Origin: Holophaga sp.
GTDB taxonomy: Bacteria > Acidobacteriota > Holophagae > Holophagales > Holophagaceae
Assembly (NCBI GenBank): GCA_016715205.1
Contig: JADKBC010000049.1
Coordinates: 372,001-436,000, forward strand
Reading direction: 5' to 3'
Length of the DNA stretch: 64,000 bases
Shown here piece after piece: positions 39,540 to 47,539 of this stretch. Within the stretch, counting starts at the first letter, position 1, and each line of letters starts with the position of its first letter. The notes below the pieces were generated by a model. The model ran no database searches. It had not been told where the DNA came from and saw only the letters and a list, made by a program, of their open reading frames with translations. Position numbers and translations under genes: made by a program.

Positions 39540-41822
39540 ATGGACTCTACCCTGCCCGATCGCATCGCTTTTTTGGGGGGCTTTTTGCCCCGCCTCTGCG
39601 GCATTGCCACCTTCACCCATGATGTTTGCGAGGCGGTGGCGCTGGCTGCGCCTTCCTCTGTGTGTTTCACCGGGGCGATGAATGATCGCCCCGAGGGTTA
39701 TCGTTATCCACCTCGGGTGCGCTTTGAGGTGGATCAGAAAGATCTGGATTCCTACCGCCGGGCGGCGGATTTCCTCAACTTCAACAATGCTGACGTGCTG
39801 TGCGTTCAGCACGAATTCGGCATCTACGGGGGGCCAGCCGGAAGCCATCTGTTGGCTCTGCTCAAGGAAGTGCGGATGCCGGTGGTCACCACCCTGCACA
39901 CAATCCTGCGCGAGCCCAATGCGGAGCAACGCAAGGTGATGGATGAACTGGTGCGGCGCAGCGACCGCATGGTGGTGATGGCCCAGAAGGGCCTGGATAT
40001 TCTGCGGGAGACCTATGGGGTTCCCGAAGGGAAAGTGGACATCATTCCCCACGGCATTCCCGACATGCCGTTCGTGGATTCCAGCTTCTACAAAACTCAG
40101 TTTGGTGTGGAAGGCCGCACCGTGCTGCTCACTTTCGGGCTGCTGGGGCCGGGCAAGGGCATCGAGAATGTCATCGAAGCGCTGCCCGAAATTGTGAAAC
40201 GCCACCCGAATGTGGTGTACCTGGTGCTGGGAGCCACGCATCCGCACCTCGTGGCCCGCGAAGGCGAGACCTATCGCCTGGGCCTGGAACGGCTGGCCGA
40301 GGATCTCGGGGTCAAGGAACACGTGATCTTCTACAACCGCTTTGTGTCCCTGGAGGATCTCAAAGAATTCATCGGCGCCACGGACATCTACCTCACGCCC
40401 TACCTCAACGAGGCTCAGATCACTTCCGGCACCTTGGCCTATGTGTTTGGTGCGGGCAAAGCGGTGGTGTCCACGCCCTATTGGCATGCGCAGGAGTTAC
40501 TGGCCGATGGCCGCGGCATCCTGGTGCCCTTCCGGGATCCCCACGCCATCGCCGAGGGCGTTTGCACCTATCTGGATGATCCAGCGCTGTTGAAGGCGAC
40601 CCAGGAAAAAGCCTATGAGCTTGGGCGTGGGATGATTTGGCCCGAGGCCGCAAAACAGTACCTTGCCTCCTTCCAGCGTGCCCGCAAGGAGCGAAGAGCG
40701 GTGCCCCGCGCCGCCTTTGCAGGGTGGACCTTGGCCAGCAGGCCCTACGATTTGCCCCCGCTGCGGTTGGATCATGTGGTGCGCATGAGCGATGGTACGG
40801 GCATCCTGCAGCACGCGACCTTCAATGTGCCGAATTTCCACGAGGGCTATTGCACCGACGACAATGCACGGGCCTTCATTCTCTGTAACATGCTGGACGA
40901 GTTGGGCGGACGTCCGCCTTCAGAAAACCTGGATCGCCTGGCCACCAGCTACCTCGCCTTTTTGGCTGCGGCCATGAACCGGGAATCGGGCCGGTTCCGC
41001 AATTTCATGAGCCATGGGCGGCAATGGTTGGAGGATGCCGGCAGCGAGGATAGCCATGCCCGGGCCCTGTGGGCGCTGGGTTCCGGCGTGGGTCGCTCCC
41101 GCAACGAGGGGCATCAAAAATTATCGATGCAGCTTTTTGAACGTGGGGTGTACCTGGTGGATTCGTTTTCTTCACCGCGGGCCTGGGCCTTTGCACTGCT
41201 GGGGATCCACGAATTCCTGGGGAGGTTCCCGGAGCATGCCAACGTGAGGTCGTTCCGCAAGGTGCTGACCCAGAAGCTCATTCGACTCTGGAACAGCTGT
41301 GCCACGGAGAACTGGCCCTGGTTCGAGACCAGCGCCACGTACGATAACGCGCGGCTCTGCCAGGCCCTCATTCTCAGCGGTCAGTGGATGCCTGACCCGG
41401 AGGCCCTTGAGATCGGGTTGAAATCCTTGCGCTGGCTCACCTCGCTGCAAAAAACCCAGGCGGGTCATTTCCGGCCCATCGGCAGCAATGGTTTTTGCGA
41501 GCGGGATGGTGCCCGGGCCGATTTTGATCAGCAACCGGTGGAAGCCCAGGCCATGGTGGCCGCCTGCCTCGAGGCCTTCCGCGCTACGCAGGATATGGCG
41601 TGGTCCCGGGAAGCGAAACGGGCCTTTGAGTGGTTCCTTGGTCGCAATGATCTGGGCCTGCCGCTGTACGACTCCAGCAGCGGTGGTTGCAGCGATGGCC
41701 TGCATCACGATCGCGTCAACGAAAACCAGGGGGCGGAATCGACGCTGGCCTTCCATTTGTCCCTGGCCGAAATGAATTTCGCTGAACATGTCATCGCCAC
41801 CCCACCGAGTGCCGCCCTATGA
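39540..41822 (+). CDS. GT4-family glycosyltransferase fused to an alpha/alpha-toroid domain
   Basis: 760 residues. Residues about 8-385 are a GT-B glycosyltransferase of family 4: VQHEFGIYGG, PHGIPDMPF, FGLLGPGKGIENVIEAL and LTPYLNEAQITSGTLAYVFGAGKAV (retaining GT4 nucleotide-sugar site). Residues about 400-750 are helical with paired aromatic motifs (NWPWFETSATYDNARLCQAL and DNARAFIL), resembling an (alpha/alpha)6 toroid of glycan-processing proteins. It is coupled to a GH130-family gene by a 4-base overlap. Such a transferase/phosphorylase pair suggests synthesis and turnover of a mannose- or glucose-containing oligosaccharide (inference). It is probably cytoplasmic, with no signal peptide. 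Confidence 0.85.
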   Translation: MDSTLPDRIAFLGGFLPRLCGIATFTHDVCEAVALAAPSSVCFTGAMNDRPEGYRYPPRVRFEVDQKDLDSYRRAADFLNFNNADVLCVQHEFGIYGGPAGSHLLALLKEVRMPVVTTLHTILREPNAEQRKVMDELVRRSDRMVVMAQKGLDILRETYGVPEGKVDIIPHGIPDMPFVDSSFYKTQFGVEGRTVLLTFGLLGPGKGIENVIEALPEIVKRHPNVVYLVLGATHPHLVAREGETYRLGLERLAEDLGVKEHVIFYNRFVSLEDLKEFIGATDIYLTPYLNEAQITSGTLAYVFGAGKAVVSTPYWHAQELLADGRGILVPFRDPHAIAEGVCTYLDDPALLKATQEKAYELGRGMIWPEAAKQYLASFQRARKERRAVPRAAFAGWTLASRPYDLPPLRLDHVVRMSDGTGILQHATFNVPNFHEGYCTDDNARAFILCNMLDELGGRPPSENLDRLATSYLAFLAAAMNRESGRFRNFMSHGRQWLEDAGSEDSHARALWALGSGVGRSRNEGHQKLSMQLFERGVYLVDSFSSPRAWAFALLGIHEFLGRFPEHANVRSFRKVLTQKLIRLWNSCATENWPWFETSATYDNARLCQALILSGQWMPDPEALEIGLKSLRWLTSLQKTQAGHFRPIGSNGFCERDGARADFDQQPVEAQAMVAACLEAFRATQDMAWSREAKRAFEWFLGRNDLGLPLYDSSSGGCSDGLHHDRVNENQGAESTLAFHLSLAEMNFAEHVIATPPSAAL

Positions 41823-43276
41823 ACCCCATCACCCTTCGCCGCCATGAAATGGCCCTGGTGCCCGAAAGTGCTCGGGTGATCCTGCGCCCATTCATTCCGG
41901 GCAGCACCCATCGCATCACCACCATCATTGGCCGTGCCCTGGCCATGAGCGAGGAGGATGTCACCCGCGATTTGGCTGCCGTGCTCATAGAATTCGAGGC
42001 TCGGCATCTGGATATTGAATCGCCCTTGTTGGCCAATTTTGAGCGGGTGTTGCCCCACCTGTTTACCCAACGCCCGCTCAGTCAAGCGCGCAAGCTGCTC
42101 ATCGGCGCCTTGTTCTCGGGCGAGTACGCGCTGGAATCCGCTGCGCTCTTCAACCCGTCCATCGTTCCCCATCCCGATCAAAGTGGGGTCGCCGAAGGCA
42201 GCCTGCGGTTCATCATGAGCCTGCGCGCCACGGGCGAGGGGCACATCTCCTCCATCGAATTCCGTAGCGGCCTCATTGATTCCACTGGGAACGTTGCCCT
42301 GGATCCCATCTCCCGTTTTGTGACTGTGCCGGAGATCGACCCCAACCCCAGTTATCGAAAAAAGCCCTTCATCATCAAGCTGCACGAGATGGGCTTTGAA
42401 AACGGAGCGTCCATCGCGGTGATGGAGCCGCTGGGGGAAAGCTTCACCCGCAACGACCTCAATGCCAGCGTGGGGCGCATCCGACGGGAAACGGTGCCCG
42501 TAACCCAGGGGCTGACCAGCACATTGAGTTGCATCCAGTGGCTGGCGGATTCCAACTACGAAATGCATTTCTCGCCAAAGCTCGCCATGAGCGAGCGGAT
42601 CATCTTTCCCGTTTCCCCCAACGAAAGCAACGGCATCGAGGACGCCCGCTTTGTGCGGTTTCGTGAGGATGATGGCTCGGTCATGTACTACGCCACCTAC
42701 ACGGCCTACAACGGCCATGCGATCCTGCCGCAGCTCATCGAAACTCAGGATTTTCTGCATTTCCGGGTGCTTACCCTGAACGGCACGGCGGTTCAAAACA
42801 AAGGCATGGCGCTCTTTCCACGACGGATCGATGGCAACTACGCAATGCTCTCGCGCCAGGATGACGAAAACCTTTTCATCATGTGTTCGGATAATCCCCA
42901 CTACTGGAGCGATCCCAAGGTGTTGCTGCGCCCTGCGGAAATGTGGGAGTCCGTCAAGATCGGCAACTGCGGCTCACCCATCGAAACCGAGGCCGGTTGG
43001 CTGGTGATCACCCACGGCGTGGGCCCCATGCGCAAATACTGCATCGGGGCTGCGCTATTGGACCTGCGCGATCCAACCCGGGTGATCGGCCGCCTGCGGG
43101 AACCTCTGTTGGAGCCGGAAGGCAGTGGCCGGGAAGGCTATGTGCCCAATGTGGTGTACAGCTGTGGTTCTCTGTTGCATGCGGGGGAACTCATCCTGCC
43201 CTTTGCCATGAGCGACCGCGCCTCCGCGGTGGCGAGCATTCCATTGAAGGAGTTGCTTACCGCGCTGGGGGCGTGA
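41819..43276 (+). CDS. GH130-family glycoside phosphorylase/hydrolase-like protein
   Basis: 485 residues. The five-bladed propeller region (about 170-470) has the family motif GIEDARFVRF followed by MYYATYTAYNG, then NKGMALFPRRIDGNYAMLSR and GNCGSPIETEAGWLVITHGVG. GH130 enzymes are mostly mannoside phosphorylases acting on beta-mannosyl linkages. A roughly 130-residue N-terminal helical extension is present. Substrate cannot be told. Overlap with the GT4 fusion gene (ATGA) means the two act in one process. Confidence 0.85.
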   Translation: MNPITLRRHEMALVPESARVILRPFIPGSTHRITTIIGRALAMSEEDVTRDLAAVLIEFEARHLDIESPLLANFERVLPHLFTQRPLSQARKLLIGALFSGEYALESAALFNPSIVPHPDQSGVAEGSLRFIMSLRATGEGHISSIEFRSGLIDSTGNVALDPISRFVTVPEIDPNPSYRKKPFIIKLHEMGFENGASIAVMEPLGESFTRNDLNASVGRIRRETVPVTQGLTSTLSCIQWLADSNYEMHFSPKLAMSERIIFPVSPNESNGIEDARFVRFREDDGSVMYYATYTAYNGHAILPQLIETQDFLHFRVLTLNGTAVQNKGMALFPRRIDGNYAMLSRQDDENLFIMCSDNPHYWSDPKVLLRPAEMWESVKIGNCGSPIETEAGWLVITHGVGPMRKYCIGAALLDLRDPTRVIGRLREPLLEPEGSGREGYVPNVVYSCGSLLHAGELILPFAMSDRASAVASIPLKELLTALGA

Positions 43277-43284
43277 AGGCTGGA

Positions 43285-43893
43285 TCAACCCTCAAGCTGG
43301 ATGGCCGCCAGTGCCTTCATCACGTGATCGGCACAGGCCTGGTGGCGTTCGCGGCCGGTGAGTTCTTCGGGAAGCTTGGAAAAATCCACCGGCGGCCCCG
43401 GAACAAGAGTGATTCGCCCAGGGCGAGGGTATTTGGCTGTGCGAGGCCAGCATTCGAAGGCACCGAAAAGGCGCACCGGAATAACCGGCACTTCGCACTT
43501 GGCGATGATGAACCCAATCCCGGCTTCCGCGGCTTGCAGGCTGCCATCGGGCGAGCGGGTGCCTTCCGGAAAGATCAGGACCCGGTTGCCCTCCTTCAGT
43601 AAGGTCAAAATGCGCTTGAGGCTGGCAATATCGCCCTTCCCGCGGTCCACGTGCATGACCTGAATGCGGGGCAGCAGCCAGCCGAGAATGCCCTTGAACA
43701 GCGACTTCCGAGCCAGGTAGTAGATCGGTCGCCGAAAGGAAGCCCCCACCATGGAGGGATCAAGGTAACTCACATGGTTGGCCACGATGAGTGCGCCGCC
43801 GGATTCGGGGAGGCGCTCCCGATGCAAAGTGCGGTGTCCAAACAGGAGGCGCCCAAAGACACGGCTAAGGGTATGAAAAATCCAATAGATCAT
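43285..43893 (-). CDS. plsC: 1-acyl-sn-glycerol-3-phosphate acyltransferase
   Basis: 202 residues, makes phosphatidate at the inner membrane. Acyltransferase motif I NHVSYLDPS (HX4D), motif III FPEGTRSPDG and motif IV VPVIPVRLFG. One N-terminal hydrophobic stretch. The gene is convergent with the GH130 gene, 8 bases apart, and is not obviously part of an operon. Confidence 0.92.
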   Translation of the reverse strand: MIYWIFHTLSRVFGRLLFGHRTLHRERLPESGGALIVANHVSYLDPSMVGASFRRPIYYLARKSLFKGILGWLLPRIQVMHVDRGKGDIASLKRILTLLKEGNRVLIFPEGTRSPDGSLQAAEAGIGFIIAKCEVPVIPVRLFGAFECWPRTAKYPRPGRITLVPGPPVDFSKLPEELTGRERHQACADHVMKALAAIQLEG

Positions 43894-43915
43894 GAATTGA
43901 CTTTAGCACCGAGGG

Positions 43916-44323
43916 TCATTCGTGGTACCCCAACACCACCAGGAGGCAGGGGCCACCGGCGATGACTTCCAGCCCGGCGGCTTCAGCGGCGGCAATGGCT
44001 GCGGGACTATCCGCGCCGGGCTGCATCCAGATGTGTTTGACTCCGGCGCGGATGGCCTCTTGCACCACGGCTTCCGTAATCTTGGGGGGCGTGATCACCG
44101 AGATGCCCGTCACCTGTTTGGGTAGGGTTTCCAAGGATGGATAGGCTTTCAGCCCCTCGATTTCCGTGGCCCGGGGATTGATCGGGAAGACTTCCATCCC
44201 ATGCTGCTGGTAGCAGCGCAACACCTTGTTGCCATATTTTTCGCGGTCAGAACTGGCACCCACCACGGCATAGGGGCCGGATTCCAGAAACATGCGGAGG
44301 CGGACTTCGAGGGGGGCGGACAT
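43916..44323 (-). CDS. CoA-binding domain protein (YccU-like)
   Basis: 135 residues, Rossmann-fold CoA-binding domain: YAVVGASSDREKYGNKVLRC near the N-terminus, VFPINPRATEIEGLKAY, SVITPPKITEAVVQEAI and HIWMQPGADS. The same domain occurs at the front of succinyl-CoA/acyl-CoA synthetases; stand-alone forms have no settled role. The ATG at 44323 is used. The frame continues upstream across the divergent membrane-protein gene without conserved sequence. Confidence 0.85.
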   Translation of the reverse strand: MSAPLEVRLRMFLESGPYAVVGASSDREKYGNKVLRCYQQHGMEVFPINPRATEIEGLKAYPSLETLPKQVTGISVITPPKITEAVVQEAIRAGVKHIWMQPGADSPAAIAAAEAAGLEVIAGGPCLLVVLGYHE

Positions 44324-44390
44324 GACAACTCCTGTGGAGGCAGGATACGCCAACCCCCCATTTCCGCGATCATGGGAGTTGGAGATCGAT

Positions 44391-44792
44391 ATGCGCACGG
44401 TTCTACGGTTCTTCTTTTCCGCCATTGGGTTGCTGGTGGCCTCCGTGCTGGTGACGGGGCTGCACCGGGGCACCTTCTTGGAACTGCTGGTGGTCGCGGT
44501 GCTGCTGGGGGCGCTCAATGCCACCCTGGGCGTGATCCTGAAGTTCATCGCCTTCATCCCCATGGCCTGTTCCCTGGGCTGCTTTAGTCTCGTGATCAAT
44601 GGCCTGGTGTTCTGGCTGGTGGGGAATCTTTCCCTCAGCCTTGGGCTTGGCTTTCGAGTGGATGGCTTCTGGTCGGGCTTTTTCGGTGCGCTGGTGACCA
44701 GCGTGATTGCGGGACTGCTGGAACGCATTCTTTTGGGCAAGGAACAACCCCAGCGACCCGAACCACCGCGATCCATCAAGATCGTGAACTAA
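44391..44792 (+). CDS. Small four-helix membrane protein, phage holin 4_2-like family
   Basis: 133 residues with four hydrophobic segments (about 4-22, 27-50, 57-80 and 90-115) and a basic tail. The pattern NATLGVILKFIAFIPMACSLG and the Gly/Phe-rich third helix match the PF04020 family (called superfamily IV holins, but widespread in non-phage genomes with unknown role). No lysis genes are nearby, so phage function is unlikely. It ends in a strong terminator. Confidence 0.78.
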   Translation: MRTVLRFFFSAIGLLVASVLVTGLHRGTFLELLVVAVLLGALNATLGVILKFIAFIPMACSLGCFSLVINGLVFWLVGNLSLSLGLGFRVDGFWSGFFGALVTSVIAGLLERILLGKEQPQRPEPPRSIKIVN

Positions 44793-44825
44793 GAAAAAGC
44801 CCCCGAATTTCGGGGGCTTTTTCTT
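44791..44825. terminator. Strong bidirectional Rho-independent terminator
   Basis: A 17-base perfect inverted repeat, AAGAAAAAGCCCCCGAA (44791-44807) and its complement ending at 44825, gives a GC core with A/U-tracts on both sides. It overlaps the stop of the membrane-protein gene and also serves the convergent coiled-coil lipoprotein gene. Confidence 0.88.
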
Positions 44826-44840
44826 GGGTGGAAGAAGACC

Positions 44841-45455
44841 TTAGTCAGTGACGGCGAACACGACCTTGTCGTTCTTGAAGCGATCCTTGGTCAGCAGTTT
44901 GATGGTGGCGGTCTGCTTGTCTTCGCTGATGGTCACGGAATAATGCTCATCCTTAACGTAGGAGCCGGGCACCACGTTGACTTTGCCGATCTTGGCCAGG
45001 CCCACTTCGGTGGCCTTGATGACGATGCTGTCAGCGCTGCGGAGATCCAGGGACTTGGTAAAGACATCGTCCTTCCAGGCCTTGCCGGCGCGATCCTTGG
45101 CGAAGACGGGGATGATGATGACGCCGTCCTTCTCCAGCTGCTTGCGGTCGCCAACCACATAGTGGAGGCTGTTCAGCTTGGATTTCTGGGCTTCGTTGGT
45201 GGCGGATAGAGCGTTCATGTCTTCGATGAGCTTGGTCTTCTCGGTGCGGAGCCCTTCGATCTCAGAGGTGATCTTGGCCTTCTGGCTCAGCAGGTCGTTG
45301 ACTTCTTCCTGCAGCTTTTCGCCCTGGGCCACGGCGGTGTCGCGCTCGCCCTCAACCTTTTCGCGCTCTTCGCGGATCAGATCGTTGGGGGTGATCTTGG
45401 ATTTGCCCTGGCTGACCCAGGTGCCATACACGCCGTTGCTGTAGAAGTGGTACAC
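44841..45455 (-). CDS. C-terminal part of a frameshifted coiled-coil lipoprotein
   Basis: 204 residues from an internal Met. A long coiled coil (EEREKVEGERDTAVAQGEKL to LRTEKTKLIEDMNALS) precedes a beta-rich domain (VVGDRKQLEKDGVIIIPVF, VVPGSYVKDEHYSVTI). It lacks a signal peptide and has no ribosome-binding site, so alone it is not a proper gene. The open frame continues upstream to the A5 tract at 45473-45477, where it joins the preceding frame (45377-45985) if one A is added. The joined protein would be about 381 residues. See the finding on this frameshift. Confidence 0.75.
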   Translation of the reverse strand: MYHFYSNGVYGTWVSQGKSKITPNDLIREEREKVEGERDTAVAQGEKLQEEVNDLLSQKAKITSEIEGLRTEKTKLIEDMNALSATNEAQKSKLNSLHYVVGDRKQLEKDGVIIIPVFAKDRAGKAWKDDVFTKSLDLRSADSIVIKATEVGLAKIGKVNVVPGSYVKDEHYSVTISEDKQTATIKLLTKDRFKNDKVVFAVTD

Positions 45456-45985
45456 CTCAAAGCCGGGGCCAGTTTTTCCATGATGTTGACGCGGCTGACC
45501 AGGCGCTTGGCTTCGGTTTCGCCCACGCCCTTCTTCTTCAGGAACCGCAGGGCCATGGTGTAGTGGTTGTCGTTTTCCTTCGCCATGTCAGGCTTGGGCA
45601 ACTGGGCCTTGAGCTTGGTGATCTTTTCGTTGAGTTCCTTGATTTCCTTGTCCTTGTCCAGCACTTCCTGGAGCAGGGCCTGGTAGGAGCTGTTCTTTTC
45701 GGCCTTGATGCGCTCTTCGAGGGCCTTCTTCTGCTCCTCGGTCAGCTGCATGGTTTCGGCGTTGGGCTTGACGTCGGTGACGCCCGCTTCCTTGAGCTTG
45801 CGGGCCTGTTCCTGGCCAGCCATGTTGGCCTTCTGGCTCGCCTTATCCATCTCCCCGACCTTCTGGGTGATGTCCTGGAATTCCTTGGGCTCTTCGGGGC
45901 CCTTCTTGCCGCAGGCAGGTGCCAGCACGAGCAGGGCGACGGTGGCGGCTCCGATCAGGTACTTAGCAATACGGTTTAGGTTCAC
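45377..45985 (-). CDS. N-terminal part of a frameshifted coiled-coil lipoprotein
   Basis: 202 residues as read. Signal peptide with lipobox LAPAC, then a charged coiled-coil region (TEEQKKALEERIKAEKNS and DKDKEIKELNEKITKL) and LRFLKKKGVGETEAKRLVSRVNIMEK. After that the frame turns into a low-quality tail (CTTSTATACMAP), which is the out-of-frame reading of the segment continued by the next frame. Thus one gene is split at 45473-45477. The protein is probably a periplasmic or outer-membrane lipoprotein of unknown role; it follows a terminator after the oxidoreductase operon. Confidence 0.75.
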   Translation of the reverse strand: MNLNRIAKYLIGAATVALLVLAPACGKKGPEEPKEFQDITQKVGEMDKASQKANMAGQEQARKLKEAGVTDVKPNAETMQLTEEQKKALEERIKAEKNSSYQALLQEVLDKDKEIKELNEKITKLKAQLPKPDMAKENDNHYTMALRFLKKKGVGETEAKRLVSRVNIMEKLAPALRCTTSTATACMAPGSARANPRSPPTI

Positions 45986-46047
45986 GGGATACTCCGTAAG
46001 AAAAATAAGGGCGGGTGGAGAACTTTAGAAAGTATCTCCAACATACC

Positions 46048-46076
46048 ACGAAGCCCGGCAAGGAGCCGGGCTTCGT
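46048..46076 (-). terminator. Hairpin terminator after the 2-oxoacid oxidoreductase operon
   Basis: ACGAAGCCCGGC (46048-46059), loop AAGGA, GCCGGGCTTCGT (46065-46076): 12 perfect pairs, placed 20 bases after the stop of the beta/gamma gene. The U-tract is poor, so efficiency is uncertain. Confidence 0.6.
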
Positions 46077-46095
46077 TCTGGTCTGGAGATGAGGA

Positions 46096-47529
46096 CTAGC
46101 GCTTCTTGGCAGCGAGGAACTCCTGCGCAGCCTTGACGCCAGCATCAAAGGCCTGCTCGTTGAGGGGAATGAGCTTGGCCTTGTCCTTCAGCGCCTGCTT
46201 GATGGCGGCCATGAAGGTTTCTTTGGGGAAGAGGCCGGTGGCGGCCTGCAAAGCGCCCAGGGCCACGATGTTCTTCACCACCATGTTGCCCAGGCCAGCC
46301 GCGATTTCGGCGAAGGGCACGCCCACCACCGTGATGCTGGGATCCATGGGCTTCACGTCCTTGGCAATGGAACTGTCATAGAGGATGAAGCCACCCTTTT
46401 TGACGGTGATGCCGAACTTGGCCAAGCTCGGGGCGTTGAAAGCCAACAGGATATCGGGGGTGGGGCTGGCGGGGTTCAGTACCTCGTCCTTGGCCACATG
46501 CACATCGGCGTAGCTCGTGCCGCCGCGGCTTTCAGGGCCGTAAGCGGGAATGTGCGTGCCATCAAAACCTTCATTGATGGCGGCGGTGGCGATGAGCATG
46601 GCGGCGGTCTGGGCGCCATCACCGCCGGAACCGGCCAGCTTGAGGCTGATATCGATGGGGTTCAGGTGGGTGGCGAACGTCTTGCAGAAGCGATCGGTGG
46701 CATCGGAGCTGGCGCCCACGGCCTTGACGAAATGCTTGGCATCGAAATCGGGCTCAGCCAGTTTGAACCAGGGCTCACCGACGGTGTCCTTCTTCACGCC
46801 CAGGGGGAAGATGGGAACCATGTTTTCCTTGACCCACTTTTCCGACTGGTCGGGCATCAATTTCAGGTGGGTGGGGCACTCGGCCAGCACTTCCACGAAC
46901 GCGTAACCGCGGCCTTCCTTCTGGATCTGGATGGCCTTCTTGATGGCCTTGGCGGCCTTGCGGCGCTCGGCGGGGCTGAAGAGGGCCACGCGCTCCACAT
47001 AAACGGGACCATCGAGCTGAGCGATGAGTTCGGCCATTTTGATGGGCATGCCGTTGAACTGATTGCGACCGTCGGGGCTGGTGGCGGTCTTCTGGCCCAT
47101 GAGCGTGGTGGGAGCCATCTGGCCGCCCGTCATGCCATAGATGGCGTTGTTGATGAAGATGACGGTGATCGGCGCGCCCAACTGGGCGGCGGCCACGGTT
47201 TCGGCCAAGCCGATGGAGGCCAAGTCGCCATCGCCCTGATAGGAGATGACGGTGGCTTCGGGATTGGCCATCTTGTGGCCCAGGGCCACGGCGGCGGCCC
47301 GGCCGTGGGCGGCTTGGGTGTTGCCGGTATCGAAGTAGTAGTAGGCGAACACCGAGCAGCCCACGGGGCTGACCAGCACGGTGGTGTCCTGGATGCCCAG
47401 TTCAGCGATGGCATCGGCCAGGTACTTGTGGGCCAGTCCGTGCCCGCAGCCGGCGCAGTAGTGGGTGGATTGGCCCTTCAGGCCTTCGCCGTGGGCATGA
47501 CGTTCGAACTTCTCGTAGAAGACAGACAT
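46096..47529 (-). CDS. 2-oxoacid:ferredoxin oxidoreductase, fused TPP-binding beta and gamma subunits
   Basis: 477 residues. The N-terminal 280 residues are the beta subunit: CAGCGHGLAHKYLADAI, SPVGCSVFAYYYFDT and the TPP motif GDGDLASIG...NNAIYGMTGGQ. The C-terminal 180 residues are the gamma subunit (LAGSGGDGAQTAAMLIATAA, YGPESRGGTSYADVHV). Together with the alpha gene this makes acyl-CoA, CO2 and reduced ferredoxin from a 2-oxoacid. Branched-chain 2-oxoacids are likely given the leucine cluster, but pyruvate, 2-oxoglutarate or indolepyruvate are not excluded. The beta-gamma fusion reduces the usual four-subunit layout to two genes. Confidence 0.88.
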   Translation of the reverse strand: MSVFYEKFERHAHGEGLKGQSTHYCAGCGHGLAHKYLADAIAELGIQDTTVLVSPVGCSVFAYYYFDTGNTQAAHGRAAAVALGHKMANPEATVISYQGDGDLASIGLAETVAAAQLGAPITVIFINNAIYGMTGGQMAPTTLMGQKTATSPDGRNQFNGMPIKMAELIAQLDGPVYVERVALFSPAERRKAAKAIKKAIQIQKEGRGYAFVEVLAECPTHLKLMPDQSEKWVKENMVPIFPLGVKKDTVGEPWFKLAEPDFDAKHFVKAVGASSDATDRFCKTFATHLNPIDISLKLAGSGGDGAQTAAMLIATAAINEGFDGTHIPAYGPESRGGTSYADVHVAKDEVLNPASPTPDILLAFNAPSLAKFGITVKKGGFILYDSSIAKDVKPMDPSITVVGVPFAEIAAGLGNMVVKNIVALGALQAATGLFPKETFMAAIKQALKDKAKLIPLNEQAFDAGVKAAQEFLAAKKR

Positions 47530-47539
47530 GGTGGCCTCC

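Noticed and set aside
44391..44792. Holin-like gene as sign of a prophage
   Set aside because: No endolysin, structural or replication genes nearby; this family is common outside phages.
45470..45480. Programmed -1 ribosomal frameshift in the coiled-coil lipoprotein
   Set aside because: The site G-GAA-AAA-C is not a proper X-XXY-YYZ heptamer, and no downstream pseudoknot is obvious; a homopolymer indel explains it more simply.
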